Source: Tannerellaceae bacterium
GTDB lineage: Bacteria > Bacteroidota > Bacteroidia > Bacteroidales > Tannerellaceae
Reading direction: 5' to 3'
DNA: 23,016 nucleotides
Assembly: GCA_031273385.1 (NCBI GenBank)
Contig: JAISRY010000159.1
Coordinates: 1 to 23,016 of the forward strand
In this document: positions 1 to 6,635 of the stretch, piece by piece
How the letters are laid out: the number at the start of each line of letters is the position of its first letter
Position numbering within the stretch: position 1 is the first letter of the stretch
Notes under the pieces: generated by a model
What the model saw: only the letters and a program-made list of their open reading frames with translations
Databases searched by the model: none
What the model was told of the DNA's origin: nothing
Made by a program: the position numbers and the translations under genes

Positions 1-40
1 GGGGCTAAAAACGGGGATTGGGAGAAAATCAGACGACAAT

Positions 41-142
41 AAAAACGCATAAAAAAGACATAAAAAAGACATGAGAGACATAAAAAACGCATAAAAAACG
101 CATAAAAAAGACATAAAAAACGCATAAAAAAGACATAAAAAA
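41..142. repeat. Phased A-tract array, 11-bp period
   Basis: Runs of five or six A start at 41, 51, 62, 82, 93, 104, 115, 126 and 137. They are separated by CGCAT or GACAT, giving an 11-bp unit (AAAAAACGCAT or AAAAAAGACAT); one position (73-81) has GAGAGACAT instead of an A-tract. A-tracts repeated once per helical turn are known to bend DNA, so strong intrinsic curvature is expected. No reading frame is supported here. The array abuts a terminator hairpin, and its last A-run supplies the T-run of that terminator on the minus strand. Confidence 0.85.
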
Positions 143-168
143 TCCGGAGCATGTTTCCTTGCTCCGGA
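137..168 (-). terminator. Rho-independent terminator, minus strand
   Basis: TCCGGAGC (143-150) and GCTCCGGA (161-168) form a perfect 8-bp stem around a 10-nt loop. Read on the minus strand the stem is followed at once by TTTTTT (137-142). On the plus strand only TAATTT follows, so the minus direction is favoured. It lies 45 bp beyond the stop of the ssb-like tail at 213, as if it once ended that gene. Confidence 0.75.
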
Positions 169-212
169 TAATTTATGAGGCATACCGTATGAGGGATGCC
201 GGAAAAGGGGAC

Positions 213-305
213 TTAAAACGGTATTTCGGATTGCGTTTCTTTCTTTTCAATGTAGCCGCTTTTCTCTTTTTCCCTCTCTTCGTCCGTTTTTTCGCGTACT
301 AAGTA
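213..305 (-). pseudogene. Possible 3' scrap of an ssb-like gene
   Basis: The minus strand has an open frame of about 30 codons between an in-frame stop at 306-308 and TAA at 213-215. It encodes a very Glu/Lys/Arg-rich peptide ending in SEIPF. A charged tail finishing in (D/E)-(L/I)-P-F is typical of single-stranded DNA-binding proteins, where it binds partner proteins. A terminator follows 45 bp downstream, as for a real gene end. There is no OB-fold region upstream and no convincing start, so if real it is a truncated remnant. A chance frame in purine-rich DNA is quite possible. Confidence 0.25.
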
Positions 306-581
306 TTACCCCCCCTCCCTCGCATGCCAGTGGGTAACAAACAATCATTGGGCGGGTATCGCCGAAATATCCAATCATCATGAATGGTTACATTCCTACG
401 GAATGTTATTGGGGTGGGGGATTGTATTCTTTCTACCGAGTCCCCAAGCGATAAATCGCCGCCCGAAAACAAGTAACTGGGAAACAACTTCTTCGCGGTT
501 TGCCATAAATCCAGTTACATGGAAGCGACAATCCCGGGATTACAATGATTTTTCATACGATTGCGATTCGTCGTCATTATA

Positions 582-626
582 AAGCAATCCAGAGGCGCCG
601 CACATAGGCACACTTCCGGATTGCTT
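582..626. repeat. Intergenic hairpin repeat (AAGCAATCC type)
   Basis: AAGCAATCC (582-590) and GGATTGCTT (618-626) are perfect 9-bp inverted repeats around a 27-nt loop. The outer flanks (TCGTCATTAT on the left, CACTGCGTTCGCAA on the right) resemble a degenerate form of the dispersed GTCATTGCGAG...AAGCAATCC hairpin found between genes in many bacteria. That resemblance is from memory and was not searched. Confidence 0.5.
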
Positions 627-669
627 CACTGCGTTCGCAAAGCGGGGTAGATTAAGGCTGAAAGTATGC

Positions 670-693
670 AGAGACGCAAAATTTTGCGTCTCT
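670..693. repeat. Perfect 24-bp palindrome
   Basis: AGAGACGCAAAA (670-681) is followed directly by its exact reverse complement (682-693), with no loop. It sits 20 bp past the stop codon of the lipoprotein gene at 714. Similar GAGACGCAAA...TTTGCGTCTC palindromes occur as dispersed intergenic repeats in Bacteroidota (recollection). There is no T-run on either side, so it is not a standard intrinsic terminator, although it could form a 3'-end hairpin in the lipoprotein mRNA. Confidence 0.7.
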
Positions 694-713
694 ACCGTAG
701 GGATACCGCCATC

Positions 714-1898
714 CTATATGTGTGACGGCACACCTCCCTTTTTCAATTCGAAGCAGGTGTAGTTGAGGCGGTCTTCCGTCTGGTCTTCGCCGATTTGGTA
801 GTCGCGGCTGATGTATAGGCCGTCTTTGTGTACGAAATAGACGTAGGAATTGAAGATAGCTTCCGGAAACAGGGTCTCGCCGATGATGTTCAGGTTTTTG
901 TCCAGGATGATGACGGAAAACTTTTTGCGGCCGAATACGGATTTCCGGAAGTAACTTTTGCTGGGATCCAATGTTGTTTCAGGGTAGGCGAAACGATAGT
1001 ATACCTCCCGGTAGGGGTCGTAGATAAGATCGCCGTAAGCCGCTATTTCCGCTTCTCTCCGGGTGCCTGCTTCGGGGTCTTGTATGTTTGCTTCGAATGT
1101 CAGTTGGTCAATGTAACGGCTTTTCGCTTCCCGCTTCTCTATCGTTTGATGGTCTATGGATGCGGCAAAAATGGCTTCGAGGCCGTAGAAAGAATAGATA
1201 AAGCGCCGCCCGTCGAACGCACGGCTGAAATTGGTCTTCCCTCCGGCGCTTTTCTCGGTATGCGCTGCCGTCAGTACATCATTAAAGGTGAACGGAAACT
1301 GTTCGGCCGTATGGTTTGCCGTATCCACCGCAACGGAAACCGGACGGACGATGCCGGGCGTACGGCTGTCGTAAGGCCGCTGGGTGATATAAAGCTTGTT
1401 TCCGATAAAGACCGGCGTATTGTGCGGCTGGGAAGAGGACGGCCAGAAAGAATCGTTCACCTCGTAGCCCTCCGGTGTGATGCCGTAGAGGATTTTCTTT
1501 ACGATATGTGCCGTCGTGTCTATTTGAAGGAGCCCTGAACCGGCGCGTGACATGGTAGCGATATACATCCGGTCGAACCCTCCGGCGTAATAGCCCATAA
1601 TCGGGAACACGCCATCCGGCCCCTCGCGGGGCATCTCTATTTTGAAGAGGAACGCCTGCGTATTGAAATCATAGAAGAGAATCTGGTTGGAGCGATAGTT
1701 CAGAAAGGAGAAGTAGTCGCGCCCATCGTCTCCGGTAAAAAGCCATGCATAATGGAAGTTATACATGGTTTCATTGTCCAGCTCGAATGAAATATGCCTG
1801 TCCGTTTCAACTAAGTTGTAGTCGTAAGCCACTTTCCTGTTGTTTGAGTGGCAGGCTAACAGGCAAGCAAAAAGCAGGAGGCTCATATACTTTTTCAT
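714..1898 (-). CDS. DUF4221-like lipoprotein
   Basis: A 394-residue protein with a lipoprotein signal: two Lys, a hydrophobic run, then lipobox LLAC with Cys16 as the lipidated residue. It should be anchored in the cell envelope. The rest is soluble and rich in aromatic and beta-type segments (for example phrases like NLNIIGET and REVYYRFAYPE). This resembles the Bacteroidota DUF4221 family, whose members look like beta-propellers and have no known function. The length suits a full-length member. It is a single-gene unit with its own -7 box at 1931-1938 and a palindrome just after the stop. The family call is from recognition of sequence style; a related propeller lipoprotein (6-bladed, BF3164-like) is the main alternative. 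Confidence 0.75.
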   Translation of the reverse strand: MKKYMSLLLFACLLACHSNNRKVAYDYNLVETDRHISFELDNETMYNFHYAWLFTGDDGRDYFSFLNYRSNQILFYDFNTQAFLFKIEMPREGPDGVFPIMGYYAGGFDRMYIATMSRAGSGLLQIDTTAHIVKKILYGITPEGYEVNDSFWPSSSQPHNTPVFIGNKLYITQRPYDSRTPGIVRPVSVAVDTANHTAEQFPFTFNDVLTAAHTEKSAGGKTNFSRAFDGRRFIYSFYGLEAIFAASIDHQTIEKREAKSRYIDQLTFEANIQDPEAGTRREAEIAAYGDLIYDPYREVYYRFAYPETTLDPSKSYFRKSVFGRKKFSVIILDKNLNIIGETLFPEAIFNSYVYFVHKDGLYISRDYQIGEDQTEDRLNYTCFELKKGGVPSHI

Positions 1899-1930
1899 AT
1901 TACCGATTGTTTAAGGTATTATATAGAGGA

Positions 1931-1938
1931 CAAAAATA
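1931..1938 (-). promoter_or_regulatory. -7 box for the lipoprotein gene
   Basis: On the minus strand this reads TATTTTTG, a full match to the Bacteroidota -7 consensus TAnnTTTG, 32 bp before the ATG at 1898. No clear -33 TTTG is seen at the expected distance. Confidence 0.5.
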
Positions 1939-2007
1939 ATGGAATTAACGGAACTATCACCCGGCTCCTATACTTTTATTATTTAGGTCGGGAGAGACTA
2001 ATGATTG

Positions 2008-2127
2008 GGTAGGGAGCAACTAATGGCTTCACAGCAGTGAAGCGATCTCTTCACACCTGTGAAGCGATCGCCTAACAGGTGTGAAGCGATCGCCTCACAG
2101 CTGTGAAACCATTAGTTGCTCCCTACC
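2008..2127. repeat. Array 1: four 22-bp units in one palindrome
   Basis: The ends GGTAGGGAGCAACTAATGG (2008-2026) and CCATTAGTTGCTCCCTACC (2109-2127) are perfect 19-bp inverted repeats, extending inward with CTTCACAG/CTGTGAAA. TCACA (once TAACA) recurs at 2029, 2051, 2073 and 2095, and GAAGCGATC at 2039, 2061 and 2083, so the period is exactly 22 bp. The palindrome centre is GCGATCGC at 2064-2071. Each unit itself combines two dyads, TCACA..TGTGA and GCGATCGC. Confidence 0.85.
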
Positions 2128-2182
2128 TGATGATGAATATATACCTACTCGGTTGTTAGTTGGTCGGTATGTACTTATGATT

Positions 2183-2348
2183 AGGTCGGGAGAGGCTTGT
2201 TGCCTCACAGCTGTGGGATGATCGTCTCACAGGAGTGAGGTAATCGTCTCACAGGAGTGAGGCGATCGTCTCACACGGGTGAGACGATCATCTCACAGGA
2301 GTGAGACGATCAGTTCACAGCTGTGAGACGGTTAGTTGTTCCCGACCT
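2183..2348. repeat. Array 2: six 22-bp units in one palindrome
   Basis: The ends AGGTCGGGA (2183-2191) and TCCCGACCT (2340-2348) are inverted, and the whole is centred on CGATCG at 2263-2268. TCACA recurs at 2205, 2227, 2249, 2271, 2293 and 2315, again every 22 bp. The typical unit is TCACAGGAGTGAGACGATCG with two more bases. Compared with array 1, AAGCGATCGC is replaced by GACGATCGTC on both sides of the dyad, so base changes are paired and the self-complementary character is kept. Confidence 0.85.
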
Positions 2349-2497
2349 ATTTATGAGTTCCTCCCGAGCCGTTCATTAGCCTCTCCCGACTTCGTTATCT
2401 GTTCCCCGTTGGGCAGGGGATAGCGGGTGGAAGTAAATTAAGGTGGGGCTGGTTTGATTACAAGGGCTTTTAGGTGGTGTGTTTAAATTATTCTTCT

Positions 2498-2505
2498 TAA
2501 CTTTG
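2498..2505 (+). promoter_or_regulatory. -7 box for the pheT operon
   Basis: TAACTTTG fits TAnnTTTG and lies 37 bp before the pheT ATG. No good -33 TTTG is found 19-21 bp upstream. The 22-bp repeat element ends about 105 bp further upstream. Confidence 0.5.
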
Positions 2506-2542
2506 GCGGCGATTCGTGAAATAAAAATAAACGTATAGGACG

Positions 2543-5008
2543 ATGAATATATCATACAACTGGCTGAAGAATTATCTCGACTTTGAGCTTCAGCCCGACG
2601 AAGTGGCGGCGGCATTGACCTCCATCGGTTTGGAAACCGGCAGCGTCGAAGAGGTGCAGCCCGTCAAGGGAGGCTTGGAGGGACTGGTGATCGGCGAAGT
2701 GCTGGCCTGCGTGGAGCATCCCAATTCCGACCACCTGCATATCACGACCGTCGATACCGGCGGCGGAGAGCCGTTGCAGATCGTATGCGGCGCGCCCAAT
2801 GTGGCGGCGGGACAGAAAGTGGTCGTCGCCGTAAACGGGACGAAACTGTATGACGGGGATAAGAGTTTCACCATCAAACGGTCGAAAATCCGCGGCGTAG
2901 AGTCGAACGGGATGATCTGCGCCGAGGATGAGATCGGTATCGGGACAAGCCATGACGGGATCATCGTTCTTCCCGCTGAGGCTACCGTCGGGACGCCGGC
3001 AAAGGAGTACTACAATATAAAAAGCGACTACGTACTGGAGGTCGATATAACCCCAAACCGCGTGGATGCTACGTCGCACTTCGGCGTAGCGCGGGACCTG
3101 GCGGCTTACCTGAAGCAAAACGGCAAGCCGGCACGTCTGACCCGTCCCGCGGTAGACGCCTTTGCGATCGACGACCGGGCGCCGGCGACCGGGGTGACGG
3201 TAGAGAACGCCGAAGCCTGTCCGCGCTACTGCGGCGTGACGATAAAGGGCGTCTCGGTCGGGGAAAGCCCGGCGTGGTTGCAGCAAGCCTTGAAAACCAT
3301 TGGCCTGAGGCCTATCAATAATATCGTGGATATCACCAATTATGTGCTGCATGAATTGGGGCAGCCCTTGCACGCCTTTGACGCCGACAGGATCAAAGGG
3401 GGGAAAGTGATCGTCCGGACGCTCCCCGAAGGGACGAAGTTCGTGACCCTCGACGAGGTGGAGCGTACCCTGACGGACAGGGACCTGATGATCTGCGACG
3501 CCGAAGAGGGAATGTGTATCGGCGGCGTCTTCGGGGGACTGGACTCGGGCGTAACGGAAGCGACCGTCAATGTGTTTCTCGAGTCGGCCAATTTCAATCC
3601 GGCGTGGATACGGAAGACCGCCCGCCGGTTCGGGCTCAATACGGATGCCTCGTTCCGCTTCGAGCGCGGCTTGGATCCGGGCAATGCCCTGTATGCGCTG
3701 AAACGGGCGGCGCTCCTTATCAAAGAGGTAGCGGGGGGACGGATCACCGGAGAGGTGCAGGATGTCTATCCCGTACCGGCCGTGCCGTATACCGTTGAGG
3801 TGGCCTACCGCAAGATAAACAGCCTGGCCGGTGGAGAGGGGATTCCGGCGGAGGCGGTCAGGAGTATCCTGGAGAGCCTCGATATCGCCGTCGTCTCCGA
3901 AACGGCGGAGGGCTTGACCCTGCACGTCCCCCCCTACCGCGTAGACGTGCAGCGCGACGTGGATATTATAGAGGAAATTCTTCGGATCTATGGATATAAT
4001 AATGTACGCGTGAGCGAGAGCGTCCGGTCGAACCTGAGTTACCAGACGCCCGTAGACAGGAGCTACAAACTTCAGGACATCATCTCCGAGCAACTGTGCG
4101 GATCGGGTTTCCATGAGATCATGAATAACTCGCTGACCCGTTCGGCCTACTACGCCGAACTGTCGACCTATCCCGCCGCCCGTTGCGTCATGCTGAAAAA
4201 CCCGATCAGCGCCGACCTGAACGCCATGCGCCAGACCCTCCTCTTCGGCGGGCTGGAAAGCATCGAACACAACGAGAAGCATAAGCAACATCATATCCGG
4301 TTCTTTGAGTTCGGGAACTGTTACGCCTACGTCGAAGACGACCGTAAGGAGGGCGAGAACCTCTCCGGGTTTACCGAAGATTTCCGCCTTGGCTTGTGGA
4401 TCAGCGGCAACCGGACGGAAAACAACTGGGCGCACCCCGACGAGCCATCCTCCGTCTACGAGCTGAAAGCCTACGTAGAGAATGTCCTGGCGCGCCTCGG
4501 GCTTCCCGCCGGCGCACTCCTTTTCGCGCCGCTGAGCAACGACCTCTTCTCCGCCGCCCTCAGCCTGACCACCGCCTCCGGGCGGCAGTTGGGAGCGATG
4601 GGGATCGTCTGTCCGGCGCTCCGCAAGGCGCTGGACGTCGAGTCGGAGGCCTATTTCGCCGAACTGTCGTGGACAGCCCTGATGAAAGAGGTAAAGCGAC
4701 ACAAGACGACATTCTCCGATATCTCCAGGTATCCGGCCGTTAAGCGCGACCTCTCCCTGTTGCTTGACCGGCAGACCGCTTTCGCCGAGGTCAAACGGAC
4801 GGCCCAAGAGAGCGAGCGCCATCTCCTGAAAGAGGTCGTCCTCTTCGATGTCTATGAGGGGAAAAACCTCCCGCAGGGGAAGAAATCTTATGCCGTCAGC
4901 TTCTACCTCCAGGACGAAAGCAAGACATTGAACGAGAAACAAATCGACGCCATCATGACAAAGATCCGGACAAACCTGGAACAGAAGCTGGGCGCCCAAC
5001 TGAGATAA
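2543..5008 (+). CDS. pheT: Phenylalanyl-tRNA synthetase beta subunit
   Basis: The protein has 821 residues, the usual length for bacterial PheT. With PheS (not in this window) it forms the alpha2-beta2 enzyme that charges tRNA-Phe in the cytoplasm. Visible parts in order: an N-terminal tRNA-binding OB domain (about 40-150, with VIGEVLACVEHPNSDHLHIT and VCGAPNVAAGQKV), the B3/B4 editing region (about 210-390, ending in RFGLNTDASFRFERGLDP), the B5 domain (about 410-485), a catalytic-like core that lacks active-site motifs as expected for this subunit, and a C-terminal FDX-ACB anticodon-binding domain (about 728-821, starting FSDISRYPAVKRDLSLLL). The ATG start gives the canonical N-terminus MNISYNWLKNYLDF. 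It is the first gene of a same-strand string; yebC follows after 33 bp. The large antisense frame across it is a codon-bias shadow. Confidence 0.97.
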   Translation: MNISYNWLKNYLDFELQPDEVAAALTSIGLETGSVEEVQPVKGGLEGLVIGEVLACVEHPNSDHLHITTVDTGGGEPLQIVCGAPNVAAGQKVVVAVNGTKLYDGDKSFTIKRSKIRGVESNGMICAEDEIGIGTSHDGIIVLPAEATVGTPAKEYYNIKSDYVLEVDITPNRVDATSHFGVARDLAAYLKQNGKPARLTRPAVDAFAIDDRAPATGVTVENAEACPRYCGVTIKGVSVGESPAWLQQALKTIGLRPINNIVDITNYVLHELGQPLHAFDADRIKGGKVIVRTLPEGTKFVTLDEVERTLTDRDLMICDAEEGMCIGGVFGGLDSGVTEATVNVFLESANFNPAWIRKTARRFGLNTDASFRFERGLDPGNALYALKRAALLIKEVAGGRITGEVQDVYPVPAVPYTVEVAYRKINSLAGGEGIPAEAVRSILESLDIAVVSETAEGLTLHVPPYRVDVQRDVDIIEEILRIYGYNNVRVSESVRSNLSYQTPVDRSYKLQDIISEQLCGSGFHEIMNNSLTRSAYYAELSTYPAARCVMLKNPISADLNAMRQTLLFGGLESIEHNEKHKQHHIRFFEFGNCYAYVEDDRKEGENLSGFTEDFRLGLWISGNRTENNWAHPDEPSSVYELKAYVENVLARLGLPAGALLFAPLSNDLFSAALSLTTASGRQLGAMGIVCPALRKALDVESEAYFAELSWTALMKEVKRHKTTFSDISRYPAVKRDLSLLLDRQTAFAEVKRTAQESERHLLKEVVLFDVYEGKNLPQGKKSYAVSFYLQDESKTLNEKQIDAIMTKIRTNLEQKLGAQLR

Positions 5009-5041
5009 GTCATATATATTAATGTAAGAGAGCATACAACA

Positions 5042-5776
5042 ATGGGAAGAGCGTTTGAATACCGTAAAGCAAAGAAGCTGAAACGCTGGGGCAATATGGC
5101 CCGCGTATTTACCAAGCTGGGGAAAGAGATCACCATCGCCGTTAAATCAGGCGGCCCCGACCCGGACATCAATCCGCGACTGCGTGTATTGATGCAACAG
5201 GCAAAAAAGGAGAATATGCCGAAAGAAAACGTCGAACGCGCCGTCAAAAAGGCTACCTCCAAAGACTTTACCGACTACAAGGAGATGAACTACGAGGGCT
5301 ACGGCCCCTACGGCATCGCCATCTTCGTCGAAACGGCTACCGACAACACGACGCGTACCGTAGCCAACGTCCGCAGTTACTTCAATAAGCACGGCGGCTC
5401 GCTTGGAACCTCCGGAAGCCTTGAATTTCTCTTCGAGCATAAATGCGTATTCCATATCGTCAAAAAAGAGGACGTCGCACTCGAAGACCTCGAACTCGAA
5501 CTGATCGACTACGGAGTGGATGAACTGGAAGAGGATGAGGACGAAATTATCCTCTACGGTGAGTTCGCACAGAATGCCGTTATCCAGAAATACCTCGAAG
5601 ATAACGGATACGAAATCAACAGCGCGGAATTTATCCGTATCCCCAACGACGTCAAAGAGGTCACGCCCGAACAGCGCGAAATCCTCGACAAGCTGATCGA
5701 CAAGCTCGAAGAGGATGAAGACGTCCAGAATGTCTTTCACAATATAAAAGAAGGAGAAGAGAGTGATGAGTTATAA
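5042..5776 (+). CDS. yebC: YebC/PmpR-family protein
   Basis: A 244-residue cytoplasmic protein of the YebC/PmpR/TACO1 family. Members have been described as transcriptional regulators and, more recently, as factors that help ribosomes translate proline-rich stretches. Recognisable blocks are the start MGRAFEYRKAKKLKRWGNMA, then RVFTKLGKEI and AVKSGGPDPDINPRL, the loop NMPKENVERA, YEGYGPYGIA and FNKHGGSLGTSGS, and a very acidic C-terminal half (ELEEDEDE, LEEDEDVQNV). Length and start are standard for Bacteroidota. The last 11 bp overlap the start of etfB, which suggests translational coupling. Calling it a DNA-binding regulator would be over-reading the family name. Confidence 0.93.
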   Translation: MGRAFEYRKAKKLKRWGNMARVFTKLGKEITIAVKSGGPDPDINPRLRVLMQQAKKENMPKENVERAVKKATSKDFTDYKEMNYEGYGPYGIAIFVETATDNTTRTVANVRSYFNKHGGSLGTSGSLEFLFEHKCVFHIVKKEDVALEDLELELIDYGVDELEEDEDEIILYGEFAQNAVIQKYLEDNGYEINSAEFIRIPNDVKEVTPEQREILDKLIDKLEEDEDVQNVFHNIKEGEESDEL

Positions 5777-6635
5777 AATTATCGTTTTAGCCAAGCAGGT
5801 GCCCGACACGCGCAACGTCGGGAAAGACGCCATGAAAGCGGACGGGACGGTCAACCGCGCCGCGCTGCCCGCCATCTTCAATCCCGAAGACCTGAACGCA
5901 TTGGAACAGGCGCTGCGCCTGAAAGACCTTTACCCCGGTACGACCGTGACGCTACTCACCATGGGGCCGGGACGCGCCGCAGAAATCATCCGCGAGGGGC
6001 TTTACCGGGGCGCCGACGGCGGCTACCTGCTGACCGACCGCGCCTTTGCCGGCGCCGATACGCTGGCCACGTCGTATGCCCTTTCAATGGCTATCCGCAA
6101 GATAAAGGAGTACGACCTGATCCTCTGCGGCCGCCAGGCGATAGATGGCGACACGGCGCAAGTCGGGCCGCAGGTGGCTGAGAAATTAGGCCTTAGCCAA
6201 GTCACCTACGCCGAAGAGATACGGGGAATAAACAAGGAGAGAATCACCGTCAAACGCCGGCTTGAGCGGGGCATTGAAATAGTGGAAGCCGCACTGCCCG
6301 CCGTCGTCACGGTCAACGGAAGCGCAGCCCCCTGCCGTCCCCGCCATGCCAAGCAGGTACAGAAGTATAAACACGCAAAGACGGTCACGGAGAAGCAGGA
6401 CGCCGATACGGACTATACGCAGCTGTTCCATAACCGCCCCTACCTCGACCTGCAGGAGTGGAGCGTGGCGGATGTCGGCGCCGACGTCGTCCAGTGCGGC
6501 CTGTCCGGTTCCCCGACGAAAGTGAAGAAGATAGAGAACGTCGTTTTCCAGGCAAAGGAAAACAAAGCATTGAAGCCGACCGACGAAGCGATCGACGAGC
6601 TGATGCGGGAATTAATACACAATCACACAATATGA
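5766..6635 (+). CDS. etfB: Electron transfer flavoprotein, beta subunit
   Basis: A protein of about 289 residues, typical of EtfB. It pairs with EtfA to make a soluble flavoprotein that carries electrons between acyl-CoA dehydrogenases and other redox partners. Visible features are the N-terminal strand YKIIVLAKQVPDTR, NPEDLNALEQALRLK, and the family signature DGDTAQVGPQVAEKLGL, which sits in the nucleotide-binding half of the beta subunit. I chose ATG at 5766 over the adjoining in-frame GTG at 5763. It overlaps yebC by 11 bp and etfA by 4 bp (ATGA), strong signs of one operon. Some EtfB/EtfA pairs bifurcate electrons; nothing inspected here settles whether this one does. Confidence 0.93.
   Translation: MSYKIIVLAKQVPDTRNVGKDAMKADGTVNRAALPAIFNPEDLNALEQALRLKDLYPGTTVTLLTMGPGRAAEIIREGLYRGADGGYLLTDRAFAGADTLATSYALSMAIRKIKEYDLILCGRQAIDGDTAQVGPQVAEKLGLSQVTYAEEIRGINKERITVKRRLERGIEIVEAALPAVVTVNGSAAPCRPRHAKQVQKYKHAKTVTEKQDADTDYTQLFHNRPYLDLQEWSVADVGADVVQCGLSGSPTKVKKIENVVFQAKENKALKPTDEAIDELMRELIHNHTI

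Larger units (their letters stand above)
309..713. other. Gene-free stretch of small palindromes
   Basis: No convincing gene is visible; the one short minus-strand frame (299-487) has no recognisable domain. The stretch is a series of dyads: CATTCC-TAC-GGAATG (391-405), GCGAT-AA-ATCGC (448-459), GTAACTGG (473-480) with CCAGTTAC (511-518), AAGCAATCC (582-590) with GGATTGCTT (618-626), and the 24-bp palindrome at 670-693. This pattern suits accumulated miniature intergenic repeats rather than coding DNA. Confidence 0.6.
1985..2392. repeat. Nested inverted-repeat element with two 22-bp arrays
   Basis: Outer arms AGGTCGGGAGAGACTAATGA (1985-2004) and, inverted, TCATTAGCCTCTCCCGACTT (2373-2392) match at 18 of 20 positions. 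Inside are two separate long palindromes (2008-2127 and 2183-2348), each an array of 22-bp units with its own inverted flanks of the same GGT(A/C)GGGAG type. The flank motif thus occurs three times forward (1986, 2008, 2184) and at least three times inverted (2109-2127, 2332-2347, 2376-2391). The two arrays are in register: 110 bp, exactly five units, separates the last unit of the first from the first unit of the second. It encodes nothing recognisable and ends about 105 bp before the pheT -7 box. Confidence 0.85.

Noticed and set aside
299..487. A 62-codon minus-strand ORF
   Set aside because: No domain, no promoter, and it lies over the palindrome-rich intergenic stretch.
2064..2071. GCGATCGC as a cyanobacterial HIP1 site
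   Set aside because: The octamer is identical, but here it is confined to the array and part of the 22-bp unit; the gene content is clearly Bacteroidota.
2029..2319. TCACA/TGTGA motifs as CRP-type operators
   Set aside because: The TGTGA to TCACA spacing is 10 bp here rather than the 6 bp of CRP sites, and the motif is iterated in arrays rather than placed at a promoter.
2008..2348. The 22-bp arrays as a CRISPR array
   Set aside because: There are no unique spacers; the repeats are contiguous and self-complementary, and no cas gene is present.
2552..5035. An 827-codon open frame antisense to pheT, and other long antisense frames (828-1538, 5147-5740, 8324-9319, 11548-12393)
   Set aside because: They mirror well-identified genes on the other strand, have no recognisable domains, and arise from codon bias in GC-richer genes.
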